Source: Oscillospiraceae bacterium | GTDB lineage: Bacteria > Bacillota > Clostridia > Oscillospirales > Ruminococcaceae | Direction of reading: 5' to 3' | Assembly: GCA_029068025.1 (NCBI GenBank) | Contig: JAIEDJ010000387.1 | Span: 1-7,729, forward strand | DNA length: 7,729 nt | Shown: piece after piece, positions 1-5,862 of the stretch | Position numbering within the stretch: the stretch's first letter is position 1 | Layout of the letters: the number at the start of each line of letters is the position of its first letter | The notes under the pieces: model-generated | What the model saw: the letters and a program-made list of their open reading frames with translations, nothing else | Database searches by the model: none | What the model was told of the DNA's origin: nothing | Made by a program: the position numbers and the translations under genes

Positions 1-285
1 CTGTTTATCTTAGGCAAGCTCAGCAATATGGAGGTAAAGAGCGACTGCCTTACCTGCATTGGCTGTATTTCAATGAGCGGTCCCTCGGATTGCTGCGGAA
101 ATACCGACGGACAGTATTTCGGCTGTGTTGACTGCTTTGGCGTGACTGCCGGCGACTCCGATGACCCCTTTGATTATTTTAATACGACAAAGCTGTGCGA
201 CGGCTGCTATTACATAAAATACCCCTTATATACCGAGGATAACAAGGTGCAGCCCACATACGGCTGCGTGACCAACGTAAAATAA
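1..285 (+). CDS. Cysteine-rich protein, C-terminal part (5' end outside window)
   Basis: The frame is open from base 1 to the TAA at 283-285, so this is probably the C-terminal 94 residues of a longer protein. An ATG at 28 exists, but only a weak purine stretch precedes it and the frame is already open upstream, so I do not take it as the proven start. Counting from that ATG, ten cysteines fall in 85 residues: a CxxCxxC cluster (7, 10, 13), a CC pair (22-23), CxxC pairs (33/36 and 57/60) and a lone Cys80. The spacing between them is rich in Gly, Asp, Tyr and Thr. No transmembrane segment is visible in the part present. The paired cysteines could bind metal or form disulfides; neither can be decided here. 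The gene ends 2 bp before an Lgt-family gene, so co-transcription and a functional link are likely. I do not recognise the family. Function unknown. Confidence 0.6.
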   Translation: MFILGKLSNMEVKSDCLTCIGCISMSGPSDCCGNTDGQYFGCVDCFGVTAGDSDDPFDYFNTTKLCDGCYYIKYPLYTEDNKVQPTYGCVTNVK

Positions 286-287
286 TT

Positions 288-1031
288 ATGCTGCCATTCA
301 TTCATATAATCGTACCGTTTTATGCGGTCTTTGTGGCGATAGGATTTATCGCTGCCTTTGCTTTCTTTTGCCGCCGGACACGAGGGCTTTCATTGGGATT
401 GTTGAAAAAAATTCAGATATTGATCGTTTCGGCTATCGGAATGTTGGTCGGAAGCAGAATAGTTTTCGTGTTGACAATACTCCCTTCTATAACCTCCGAA
501 TTTTCATTCGGCAGATTATTGGCGGCAGTTGTCAACGGAGGATTTGTATTTTACGGCGGCTTGCTTGGAACGCTCCTCGCCTTGTATCTTTACGGGAAAA
601 TACACAGACTCGGCCTTGATGAATTGTTTAGCGCGATCACGCCGTGTTTTCCGCTGTTTCACGCGTTCGGAAGGATCGGCTGCTTTATGTCGGGGTGCTG
701 CTATGGAATACCGTGTGATTTCGGCTTTGCGATGGCGGCGGATCCGTCCGTCATCAGATTTCCCGTCCAGCTTGCGGAGTCTCTGTGTTGTGTCATTATC
801 TTTTTTACACTTTTGATAATCGAAAAGAGGTTTACCAAAATTAAACTGCTGTATGTGTATCTGATCTCATACGCCGTTGTAAGATTCAGCCTGGAATTTC
901 TGCGCGGAGATACCGTCCGGGGGATCTGGGGCTGCTTTTCAACATCGCAATGGATATCACTTTGCATATTGTTGGTCTGCGCGGTCAGGATAATTGTTTC
1001 AAAGCACAGATCAATATACCACACGGCATAG
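288..1031 (+). CDS. Lgt-family (prolipoprotein diacylglyceryl transferase-like) membrane protein, divergent
   Basis: A 247-residue polytopic membrane protein of roughly the usual Lgt length. Lgt moves diacylglyceryl from phosphatidylglycerol to the lipobox cysteine of prolipoproteins at the cytoplasmic membrane. Family signs in order are GGFVFYGGLLG (84-94), HAFGRIGCF (125-133) running into SGCCYG (135-140), RFPVQLAES (157-165), YAVVRFSLEFLRGD (195-208) and a C-terminal SQWIS (220-224). The arginines matching E. coli R143 and R239 are kept (R129, R199), as are Tyr195 and Glu203. However, the histidine of the GGxxxHGG motif (E. coli H103) is Tyr89, and the classical GNFxNxE stretch reads GCFMSGC. 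This is therefore a divergent paralogue; the housekeeping lgt is probably elsewhere. Hydrophobic stretches lie near 5-27, 41-65, 78-102, 163-178, 186-200 and 222-238. The ATG follows the upstream stop by 2 bp with no clear Shine-Dalgarno site, suggesting translational coupling. Fold assignment is firm; reaction and substrate are uncertain. Confidence 0.85.
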   Translation: MLPFIHIIVPFYAVFVAIGFIAAFAFFCRRTRGLSLGLLKKIQILIVSAIGMLVGSRIVFVLTILPSITSEFSFGRLLAAVVNGGFVFYGGLLGTLLALYLYGKIHRLGLDELFSAITPCFPLFHAFGRIGCFMSGCCYGIPCDFGFAMAADPSVIRFPVQLAESLCCVIIFFTLLIIEKRFTKIKLLYVYLISYAVVRFSLEFLRGDTVRGIWGCFSTSQWISLCILLVCAVRIIVSKHRSIYHTA

Positions 1032-1037
1032 AAGGGC

Positions 1038-1059
1038 GATCCCGATATTTCTCGGGATC
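1038..1059. repeat. Hairpin just after the Lgt-like gene
   Basis: A perfect 8-bp inverted repeat (GATCCCGA at 1038-1045, TCGGGATC at 1052-1059) with a 6-nt loop starts 6 bp after the stop codon. The following bases are AAAGGCGG, so there is no U-tract and it is not a standard intrinsic terminator. It may stabilise the 3' end of the mRNA or slow polymerase. Confidence 0.6.
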
Positions 1060-1094
1060 AAAGGCGGCGTAAACACTGCACATTAACGTACCTT

Positions 1095-1139
1095 CGGGGG
1101 GCGGAGCCCCGTTACTCTCTCCCCCTCTCCCCCGAGAGT
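1095..1139. repeat. GC-rich hairpins with an 18-nt polypyrimidine tract
   Basis: Two small inverted repeats lie side by side. CGGGG (1095-1099) pairs with CCCCG (1107-1111), with an alternative GGGGC/GCCCC pairing at 1098-1102/1106-1110. ACTCTC (1114-1119) pairs with GAGAGT (1134-1139) around a 14-nt loop made only of C and T. Bases 1116-1133 are all pyrimidines. The composition differs strongly from the AT-rich flank to the right, which suggests a dispersed intergenic element, but a second copy is not present in the window. Confidence 0.5.
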
Positions 1140-1142
1140 GGG

Positions 1143-1191
1143 TATACAAGCTGAGGCGAAGCAGTCAAACTGCTTCGCCTCAGCTTGTATA
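1143..1191. repeat. Perfect long inverted repeat (23-bp arms, 3-nt loop)
   Basis: Bases 1143-1165 are exactly complementary to 1169-1191, leaving a CAA loop at 1166-1168. The arm core includes GAGGCGAAGC. Neither side carries a T-run of the kind needed for an intrinsic terminator (TTATGCTCC on the right, and the complement of the left flank is C/G-rich). It could be a MITE-like or repeat-derived hairpin, an RNase III-type processing site, or part of a small structured RNA. Confidence 0.75.
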
Positions 1192-1252
1192 TTATGCTCC
1201 GCCAACTAAATATTTCCTGCAATACTCGTTCTAAATCGAAGATCTCCGAGTC

Positions 1253-1272
1253 AAAGCTCCTTGAGCTTTTTT
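1253..1272 (+). terminator. Small candidate intrinsic terminator
   Basis: AAAGCTC (1253-1259) pairs with GAGCTTT (1263-1269) around a CTT loop, and the T-run continues to 1272 for six consecutive T. The 7-bp stem is short and A/T-weighted at its base, so its strength is moderate. It is placed to end transcription from the Lgt-like operon before the two-component promoter. Confidence 0.55.
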
Positions 1273-1294
1273 AGCCTGAAATTTCAACGGGCTT

Positions 1295-1324
1295 TGCGTG
1301 AAAGTGTGTTTTTTCTGCGTGAAA
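1295..1324 (+). promoter_or_regulatory. Candidate LytTR binding site: two 9-bp direct repeats, 21-bp period
   Basis: TGCGTGAAA occurs at 1295-1303 and again, identical, at 1316-1324, a 12-bp gap and 21-bp period. Each copy is followed by a T-tract (1309-1314 and 1329-1335). LytTR regulators such as AgrA bind pairs of imperfect 9-bp direct repeats separated by 12 bp, and the repeat agrees with about six of nine positions of the broad family consensus. A weak -10 (TAAAAT 1356-1361 or TATAGT 1361-1366) without a good -35 lies 30-40 bp downstream, as expected for an activated promoter. Assignment to the neighbouring LytTR regulator is inference. Confidence 0.45.
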
Positions 1325-1485
1325 TGACTTTTTTTAAGCAGCCTGTGAATTTCTCTAAAATATAGTAAAATACAGTCTGTTTTTTCAATACGTATCACTT
1401 AATCGGCGGAAAAAAACACTTATTTGACATTGAGGTAATTCCGTTTTACGGCGCTTTCCGATATATGTATTGTTTTCGACAAATA

Positions 1486-1514
1486 TTGACTTTTTCATTT
1501 GGTTTTGATATAAT
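1486..1514 (+). promoter_or_regulatory. Promoter of the LytTR/GHKL operon (sigma-A type, extended -10)
   Basis: The -35 TTGACT (1486-1491) and the -10 TATAAT (1509-1514) are separated by 17 bp, with a TGN extension at 1506-1508. The predicted transcript starts near 1521, leaving an unusually short leader of about 17 nt that holds little more than the ribosome binding site. Confidence 0.8.
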
Positions 1515-1522
1515 TAGGTATC

Positions 1523-1530
1523 GGGGGTGA
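1523..1530 (+). promoter_or_regulatory. Ribosome binding site deciding the TTG start
   Basis: GGGGGTGA lies 7 bp before TTG 1538 and directly downstream of the predicted transcription start. It supports the TTG as start codon, because no ATG or GTG lies at a suitable distance and the receiver domain begins immediately after it. Confidence 0.65.
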
Positions 1531-1537
1531 CGAACCG

Positions 1538-2296
1538 TTGACAAAATTAAATCTTGTGCTGTGCGACGACAATTCTGCCGATCTGGAGTCGCTCCGAAAA
1601 TCGACGGACGAATACATAAAATGCCGCGGCTTTTGCGGGAAAACATTCTGCTTTTCCGCTCCCGAAGAAGTCTTGCGGTTCTCGGATAATATCGGTGACG
1701 GCAATGTAACAGTGTATATTCTCGATGTGATAATGCCCGAAACGGACGGCATAGAGCTTGGCAGAAGGATACGCGAACACGATAAGTATTCGGCGGTCAT
1801 TTATATAAGCTATTCGGGCGAGTATTCGCTTGACGCTTTTTCGGTACGGGCTTTTTCGTATTTAATAAAGCCGTTTTCCCAAGAAAAGCTGTTTTCCGAG
1901 CTTGACGAGTGTCTGGGGCGCATTGAGCCTGCAAATAATAAGGCCGTGCAGCCGACTTTCCCGGTGAAAACCGCCAATGGAACGGTCGCGCTTGCATTAT
2001 CCGAGATCATTGCCGTGGAATATCTCGGTCACAGACTGATCTTTCATCTCGCAAAGGGAGGAAAAGTCGAAAGTGTGTACCGCCGACAGCCGTTTGACAT
2101 TCAGGCTGAGGAGCTTATGCAAACGGGAGCATTCCTGAAGGTCTCCGCAAGCTATCTGGTAAATTATCGTAACATTAAAGGAATAAAGACAGATAAATTT
2201 GTGATGTGCGACGGTTCTCAATATAAGATCACGCGAAAATATGCCGGCGCAAGAAAAAAATACATAGATTGCGAACTTAACGGGGGCGTTTTGTAA
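1538..2296 (+). CDS. LytTR-family response regulator (AgrA/LytR type)
   Basis: A 252-residue cytoplasmic DNA-binding regulator. The receiver domain (about 4-128) has the acidic pair D10-D11, the phospho-acceptor D63 in ILDVIMPETDG, and K111 in the YLIKPF motif. The LytTR DNA-binding domain (about 142-243) follows, with EIIAVEYLGHRLIFH (156-170) and the characteristic FLKVSASYLVNYRNIKGI (199-216). The start is TTG, preceded by GGGGGTGA, and homology to receivers begins at residue 5. The gene ends in TAATG, sharing one base with the kinase ATG, so the two are translationally coupled and form one operon. LytTR proteins bind paired 9-bp direct repeats. A matching pair with 21-bp period lies about 215 bp upstream, suggesting autoregulation or control of a second promoter. 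The domain call is secure; the target genes are unknown. Confidence 0.93.
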   Translation: MTKLNLVLCDDNSADLESLRKSTDEYIKCRGFCGKTFCFSAPEEVLRFSDNIGDGNVTVYILDVIMPETDGIELGRRIREHDKYSAVIYISYSGEYSLDAFSVRAFSYLIKPFSQEKLFSELDECLGRIEPANNKAVQPTFPVKTANGTVALALSEIIAVEYLGHRLIFHLAKGGKVESVYRRQPFDIQAEELMQTGAFLKVSASYLVNYRNIKGIKTDKFVMCDGSQYKITRKYAGARKKYIDCELNGGVL

Positions 2297-3600
2297 TGAC
2301 AACATTTGAAAACGACCTTGCTTATTACACGGTAAAAGCCTTGATCACTGTTGTTGGCACTCTGGGTATGGCGTTGTCCTGCATAAAAGTAAAATACCCG
2401 CTTAAAAAAATTCTTGCTGTGCACTCGGTATACCTTTTGTGGGTAAGTGTTTTTATTTTTGCCTCCATGAAGTTTTTCGGACTCGTCATTACTCTGCGGC
2501 TCTGCGTTTTAACAGTATCCGTTCCCGCAATACTGATACTCTATTTTATATCGACCTGTTCGCCGTGGCAGGCGGTTTTTAACTCTACAATGCAGCTAAG
2601 CGTTTCGCTCATTCTCGCCATATCTCAAACGATCATCGTTTCCGTTCTGGACGGCGGAAAAGTTATGGATCTTTTTATCAGAGTTCTCGGCTATGCCTTG
2701 TGTATTTTCGCGGAATATAAATTTTTAAGGAAGAAATTTGCCCTGCTTGATTACCTTCCCGATAAAAGCTGGAGAACGCTGACATTTGTGCCGATCGGCT
2801 TTACGGCACTGTTTTTCCTGATAGGAACATATCCCGGGCATTTTTCGGAATCGATCGCAAATACGATCTACTTATATGCCGTTACCGCGGTCATGCTGCT
2901 GATCTATGTGATAATTTTTCACAGTCTAGTAAGCCAGTATAATTTACAGCTTTCGGAATACACAAACAGTATACTTGCATCTCAAAGCGAGTCATTTCAG
3001 AAACAGCTCGAGGCGATCAATTCCACAGAAGAACAGATCAAAATAATGCGGCATAATATACGGTACAATATCATTGTTCTGTCCGATATGCTTGCGGCGG
3101 GAGATCATTCGGGCGCGCTTAAATATCTTGGCGATTTTGAAAAAAGGCTTGACGACGCTAAAAAAACGGTTTACTGCTCCAATTCCACCGCTAACGCCAT
3201 TCTGGTATACTATATTGAACGCGCGGAAAGCAAGGGGATATGTACCAAAGTTCGATTTGCAATGCCCGAAAATATCGATATTGATATTATGGATTTTACC
3301 GCGGCTTTGGCAAACGCCCTCGAAAACGCCGTGAACGCCTGCGCAAAAGTTCCGGATAATCAGGGCCGGTTGTGTATAAAGACAACGGAAGCAAAACAGT
3401 ACATAGTGGAAATCGCAAATAACTATACGGGTACGGTATCATTTGACGAGACCGGTCTCCCTACCTCAAAGGAATGCGGTCACGGAATAGGCACACGCAG
3501 TATTTCGGCGTTTGCCGAAAAAAATAACGCGTTTCTCGATTACGATGTTACGGACGAATGGTTTAAGCTGCGTATTGTTTTTCCAAACAGCGAAATATAG
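2296..3600 (+). CDS. AgrC-like GHKL sensor histidine kinase
   Basis: A 434-residue membrane kinase, the partner of the preceding LytTR regulator. The N-terminal half is a sensor with about six hydrophobic segments (near 12-30, 38-57, 62-86, 98-117, 161-178 and 188-212). A helical, probably coiled-coil linker (213-250) follows. The phospho-acceptor is H253 in IMRHNIRYN, the HPK10 type. The GHKL ATPase domain (about 295-431) has the N-box ALENAVNACA (341-350, N344/N347), a degenerate G1 region with N375-N376, and the G2 loop GHGIG (395-399). Kinases of this class often sense cyclic peptide pheromones or other peptides, but no AgrB or AgrD homologue is in the window, so the ligand is unknown. 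The ATG overlaps the regulator stop. The GC-rich tract GGGGGCG just upstream may serve as ribosome binding site. Confidence 0.92.
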   Translation: MTTFENDLAYYTVKALITVVGTLGMALSCIKVKYPLKKILAVHSVYLLWVSVFIFASMKFFGLVITLRLCVLTVSVPAILILYFISTCSPWQAVFNSTMQLSVSLILAISQTIIVSVLDGGKVMDLFIRVLGYALCIFAEYKFLRKKFALLDYLPDKSWRTLTFVPIGFTALFFLIGTYPGHFSESIANTIYLYAVTAVMLLIYVIIFHSLVSQYNLQLSEYTNSILASQSESFQKQLEAINSTEEQIKIMRHNIRYNIIVLSDMLAAGDHSGALKYLGDFEKRLDDAKKTVYCSNSTANAILVYYIERAESKGICTKVRFAMPENIDIDIMDFTAALANALENAVNACAKVPDNQGRLCIKTTEAKQYIVEIANNYTGTVSFDETGLPTSKECGHGIGTRSISAFAEKNNAFLDYDVTDEWFKLRIVFPNSEI

Positions 3601-3602
3601 TT

Positions 3603-3906
3603 ATGCAGAAAACGAATTGTCCGAGAGAGGCGGTCATCTATAACGGTCAAAATACCTTATGACATCGCTTGTCTGCGCGGCGGGTCTGCTGAATTTCTTT
3701 CCCGCAGCAGCAAGCTGTCTGTTGACATCAAAACAATAAGCTGCGGCTGGGGCGACAGCAGTTTCAGCATCAGGTATCCGGAATACGGCGGTAACCCTTC
3801 GCAGGGATATAGTTACAATAAATAGCAGAACAAAATCATTGCTGCCAAAGAACAAGAACCTGTTTTGGACAAGGCGATCGAAGAACTAAAAAATCCAGGT
3901 AAAAGT
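3603..3906 (+). pseudogene. Broken small gene downstream of the AgrC-like kinase (frameshift plus in-frame stop)
   Basis: An ATG at 3603, 2 bp after the kinase stop, opens a 19-codon frame (MQKTNCPREAVIYNGQNTL) ending in TGA at 3660-3662. The +1 frame then reads protein-like from about 3655 (YDIACLRGG, then SCGWGDSSFSIRYPEYGG) to a TAG at 3823-3825. The same frame continues after it with QNKIIAAKEQEPVLDKAIEEL until it runs into the terminator. No ATG, GTG or TTG exists in that second frame between 3601 and the TAG, so it cannot be an independent normal gene. Removing one T from the TT at about 3658-3659 would join the two parts as GQNTYDIACLRGG. I do not recognise the product, which would have been about 100 residues. 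The decay is inferred from the reading frames only; a sequencing error could explain the frameshift but not also the TAG. Confidence 0.5.
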
Positions 3907-3948
3907 AAAAAAGCAAGCCGACAAAATTTTGTCGGCTTGCTTTTTTAC
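3905..3948. terminator. Strong intrinsic terminator, symmetric and probably bidirectional
   Basis: A perfect 44-bp palindrome. The GC-rich stem core GCAAGCCGACA (3913-3923) pairs with 3930-3940 around an AAATTT loop, followed by six T (3941-3946) and preceded by six A (3907-3912). The A-run also gives a U-tract on the opposite strand. It ends the LytTR/GHKL operon and insulates the next promoter, whose -35 begins 9 bp downstream. Confidence 0.9.
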
Positions 3949-3956
3949 AAATAATA

Positions 3957-3985
3957 TTGATTTATTAACATCAAAATGATATAAT
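3957..3985 (+). promoter_or_regulatory. Promoter of the OmpR-type regulator/kinase operon (extended -10)
   Basis: The -35 TTGATT (3957-3962) and the -10 TATAAT (3980-3985) have a 17-bp spacer and TGA immediately before the -10. The transcript would start near 3992. An AAAGGA ribosome binding site lies at 4014-4019, 7 bp before ATG 4027. Confidence 0.75.
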
Positions 3986-4026
3986 AATATATAACAAATA
4001 AATTATGCCACGGAAAGGAATCCGGA

Positions 4027-4719
4027 ATGAGAAAACATATTCTGATAATTGATGACGACGAGGATCTTTCACTTATAATAAGCGAAATGCTGGAAAGCTA
4101 CGGATATGAGGTCAGCCACGCGGAAAGCGCGTCGGCGGCTTTCGATATGCTGTCCGAAAACAAGTATCACCTTGTTCTGCTGGATATCAATCTTCCCGAG
4201 ACCACGGGCTTTGAGATCTGCAAAGAGCTCAGAAAAGTGTCCAGCGTTCCCGTGATATTTGCGAGCGCGAGAACCAGCGAGACCGACAGGATCACAGGCT
4301 TTGATATAGGCGGCGACGATTATCTTCCAAAGCCGTATTCCATGAAGGAACTTTTGTCGAGAGTAAACGCGCTTATCCGCCGCGCTTACGGTTTCACGGA
4401 GGAAGAAAAGCTCGTGGAATTCGGCGGCGTATGTGTGAATATCACCTCGCGAACCGTAACAAAGGGCGGGCAGACGGTCTCGCTGTCATTACGCGAATTC
4501 GATCTGCTTGCATATTTGTGCGAGCATAAAAACACCGCTGTCGCCAAGGACAAGCTGCTGAGCGAGGTGTGGGGCGCGTTCTCGATAGTCGAGCCGTCGA
4601 CCTTGACGGTACATATACGCTGGCTGCGCGAAAAGCTCGAGGACGATCCCGCAACCCCCAAATACATAAAAACGGTATTCAAGGTAGGATATAAGCTGGA
4701 GGTCGGGAATGAAGATTAA
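4027..4719 (+). CDS. OmpR/PhoB-family response regulator
   Basis: A 230-residue cytoplasmic transcription factor. The receiver domain (4-118) shows the acidic cluster D9-D11, the phospho-acceptor D53 in LVLLDINLPETTG, the switch Ser80 in VIFASAR and K102 in YLPKPY. The C-terminal winged-helix domain (about 128-226) includes LSLREFDLLAYL, VHIRWLREKLEDD and a final IKTVFKVGYKLE, which are standard OmpR/PhoB features. The ATG follows an AAAGGA site at 4014-4019. The 3' end overlaps the kinase gene by 11 bp, so regulator and kinase are co-translated. Position upstream of an ABC-FtsX operon, with a tandem TCTTAA repeat in that operon's promoter, suggests that it activates the transporter. It resembles VanR-type regulators in arrangement, but there is no evidence for a vancomycin-resistance role. 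Confidence 0.95.
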   Translation: MRKHILIIDDDEDLSLIISEMLESYGYEVSHAESASAAFDMLSENKYHLVLLDINLPETTGFEICKELRKVSSVPVIFASARTSETDRITGFDIGGDDYLPKPYSMKELLSRVNALIRRAYGFTEEEKLVEFGGVCVNITSRTVTKGGQTVSLSLREFDLLAYLCEHKNTAVAKDKLLSEVWGAFSIVEPSTLTVHIRWLREKLEDDPATPKYIKTVFKVGYKLEVGNED

Positions 4720-5845
4720 ACTTATTTTTATCACCGTTTTGTTTTCGCTTGCGGTGATCCTGCTTTCGGGATGGATCCGGCTGTCGTCTAAGGGCGATGA
4801 TCCCGAAGACGAGAGAGCGGCATATATCGTGGATCTGAACGAAATAAGCAGACTTAACGAAAGCGGAGAACACGAGACGGCAAACGCGAGGATCGCGGCT
4901 TTACAGGAGAATATGCGCAAGGCGGAGATCCAAAAAAGCGGCGCAAACGCGATCCCTGTATTATGCGGCGTGAGCGTTTTGTTTTTTGTGACGGCGTTCG
5001 GATATATTTACTTCGCTATACTTCGCCCGTTTGATAAGCTGAAGGATTTCGCGGCGAAGATCTCTTTGGGAGATTTCGATGTTCCGCTGAAATATGAGCG
5101 CTCCAATTATTTCGGCGAATTCACATGGGCGTTTGACAGCATGAGAAACGAGATCACCAAGTCCAGAGCAAGCGAAAAGGAAGCGATAGAAAACAACAAG
5201 ACCGTCATCGCAACGCTTTCTCATGATATAAAAACTCCGATAGCATCCATAAGAGCGTATGCCGAGGGACTTTCCGCGAATATGGACAGCTCCTACGAAA
5301 AGCGCGAGAAATATTTAAGCGTTATCACGAAAAAATGCGACGAGGTATCAAGACTTACAAACGACTTGTTTTTACATTCCGTGTCCGATATGGACAAGCT
5401 GAAGCTGGTTCCCGAACGGATAGAGATCTGCGTCTTTACGAAGAGCATAATAGATGAGATAGCGGCGGAACGCGGTGATATTATTTTCAGGAAGCCTGAC
5501 TTTGTCGCCTTTATCAGCGCCGATAAAAACAGATTCACCCAAGCATGTGAAAATATTGTCAATAACGCGCGGAAATACGCGAAAACGGATATTGAGGTAT
5601 TTTTCACAAAAGAGAACGATGATATAATTCTTCATTTTTGCGATCACGGCGACGGTATCCCCGACGAAAATATGCCGTTCATATTCGACAAATTTTACCG
5701 CGGAAACAACTGCGGAAACGAGCAGGGCTCCGGACTGGGGCTGTATATAGTAAAATACATCACCGAGAGAATGGGAGGCAAAGTCGTACTTCAGAATCGT
5801 GACAAAGGACTTGAGGTAAAGCTGATCCTGCCGACGTTAAAATAA
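4709..5845 (+). CDS. HAMP sensor histidine kinase partnered with the OmpR-type regulator
   Basis: A 378-residue membrane kinase. TM1 is about 4-23, followed by a short, charged, mostly helical extracytoplasmic domain (about 25-80), then TM2 at about 82-105. HAMP spans about 105-157 (RPFDKLKDFAAKI, then GDFDVPL). The HisKA dimerisation domain carries H172 in TLSHDIKTPIASI. The HATPase domain has the N-box ENIVNNARKYA (281-291), G1 in CDHGDGIP (311-318), the F-box FDKFYRG (326-332) and G2 in GSGLGLYI (340-347). All catalytic motifs are intact. The start at ATG 4709 lies inside the 3' end of the regulator gene, with GGAGG at 4698-4702. The small external domain suggests that it senses a membrane-linked signal or the neighbouring transporter rather than a large soluble ligand; this is inference. 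No hairpin terminator follows it. Confidence 0.94.
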   Translation: MKIKLIFITVLFSLAVILLSGWIRLSSKGDDPEDERAAYIVDLNEISRLNESGEHETANARIAALQENMRKAEIQKSGANAIPVLCGVSVLFFVTAFGYIYFAILRPFDKLKDFAAKISLGDFDVPLKYERSNYFGEFTWAFDSMRNEITKSRASEKEAIENNKTVIATLSHDIKTPIASIRAYAEGLSANMDSSYEKREKYLSVITKKCDEVSRLTNDLFLHSVSDMDKLKLVPERIEICVFTKSIIDEIAAERGDIIFRKPDFVAFISADKNRFTQACENIVNNARKYAKTDIEVFFTKENDDIILHFCDHGDGIPDENMPFIFDKFYRGNNCGNEQGSGLGLYIVKYITERMGGKVVLQNRDKGLEVKLILPTLK

Positions 5846-5862
5846 TTTTTCAAATTCCGATC

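Larger units (their letters stand above)
1032..1537. other. 506-bp intergenic region between the Lgt-like gene and the LytTR regulator
   Basis: No convincing coding sequence was found on either strand. The left part (1032-1191) is occupied by successive inverted repeats and a polypyrimidine tract. The middle (1253-1272) holds a small intrinsic terminator. The right part (1290-1537) is AT-rich, with a 9-bp direct repeat and the promoter of the downstream two-component operon. Short ATG-initiated frames at 1324 (13 codons) and 1465 (21 codons) have no ribosome binding site. Confidence 0.75.

Noticed and set aside
28..285. ATG at 28 as the true start of the cysteine-rich gene
   Set aside because: The frame is open to base 1 and there is no convincing ribosome binding site before 28, so a start outside the window is at least as likely.
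1143..1191. CRISPR repeat or tRNA-like structure for the long hairpin
   Set aside because: There is only one copy, no spacer array, and no cloverleaf arms; it is a single simple stem.
1324..1365. 13-codon peptide frame overlapping the second direct repeat
   Set aside because: No ribosome binding site, very short and T-tract derived; unlikely to be a pheromone precursor.
1424..1429. TTGACA as a second -35 upstream of the LytTR operon
   Set aside because: At 16-18 bp downstream there is only TTACGG/TACGGC/ACGGCG, not a usable -10. The TTGACT/TATAAT pair at 1486-1514 is far better.
1465..1530. 21-codon peptide frame before the LytTR gene
   Set aside because: It overlaps the promoter and predicted transcription start, and has no ribosome binding site.
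3634..3855. Minus-strand 73-codon frame starting at TTG
   Set aside because: No ribosome binding site or promoter. It is antisense to the broken + strand gene, whose + frames read more protein-like.
4489..4920. Minus-strand 143-codon frame across the regulator/kinase junction
   Set aside because: Shadow of two well-supported overlapping genes with intact domains on the + strand.
4027..5845. VanR/VanS glycopeptide-resistance pair
   Set aside because: Only the general OmpR/HAMP-kinase architecture is shared. No vanH/A/X-type genes are nearby, and the linked target is an ABC-FtsX transporter.
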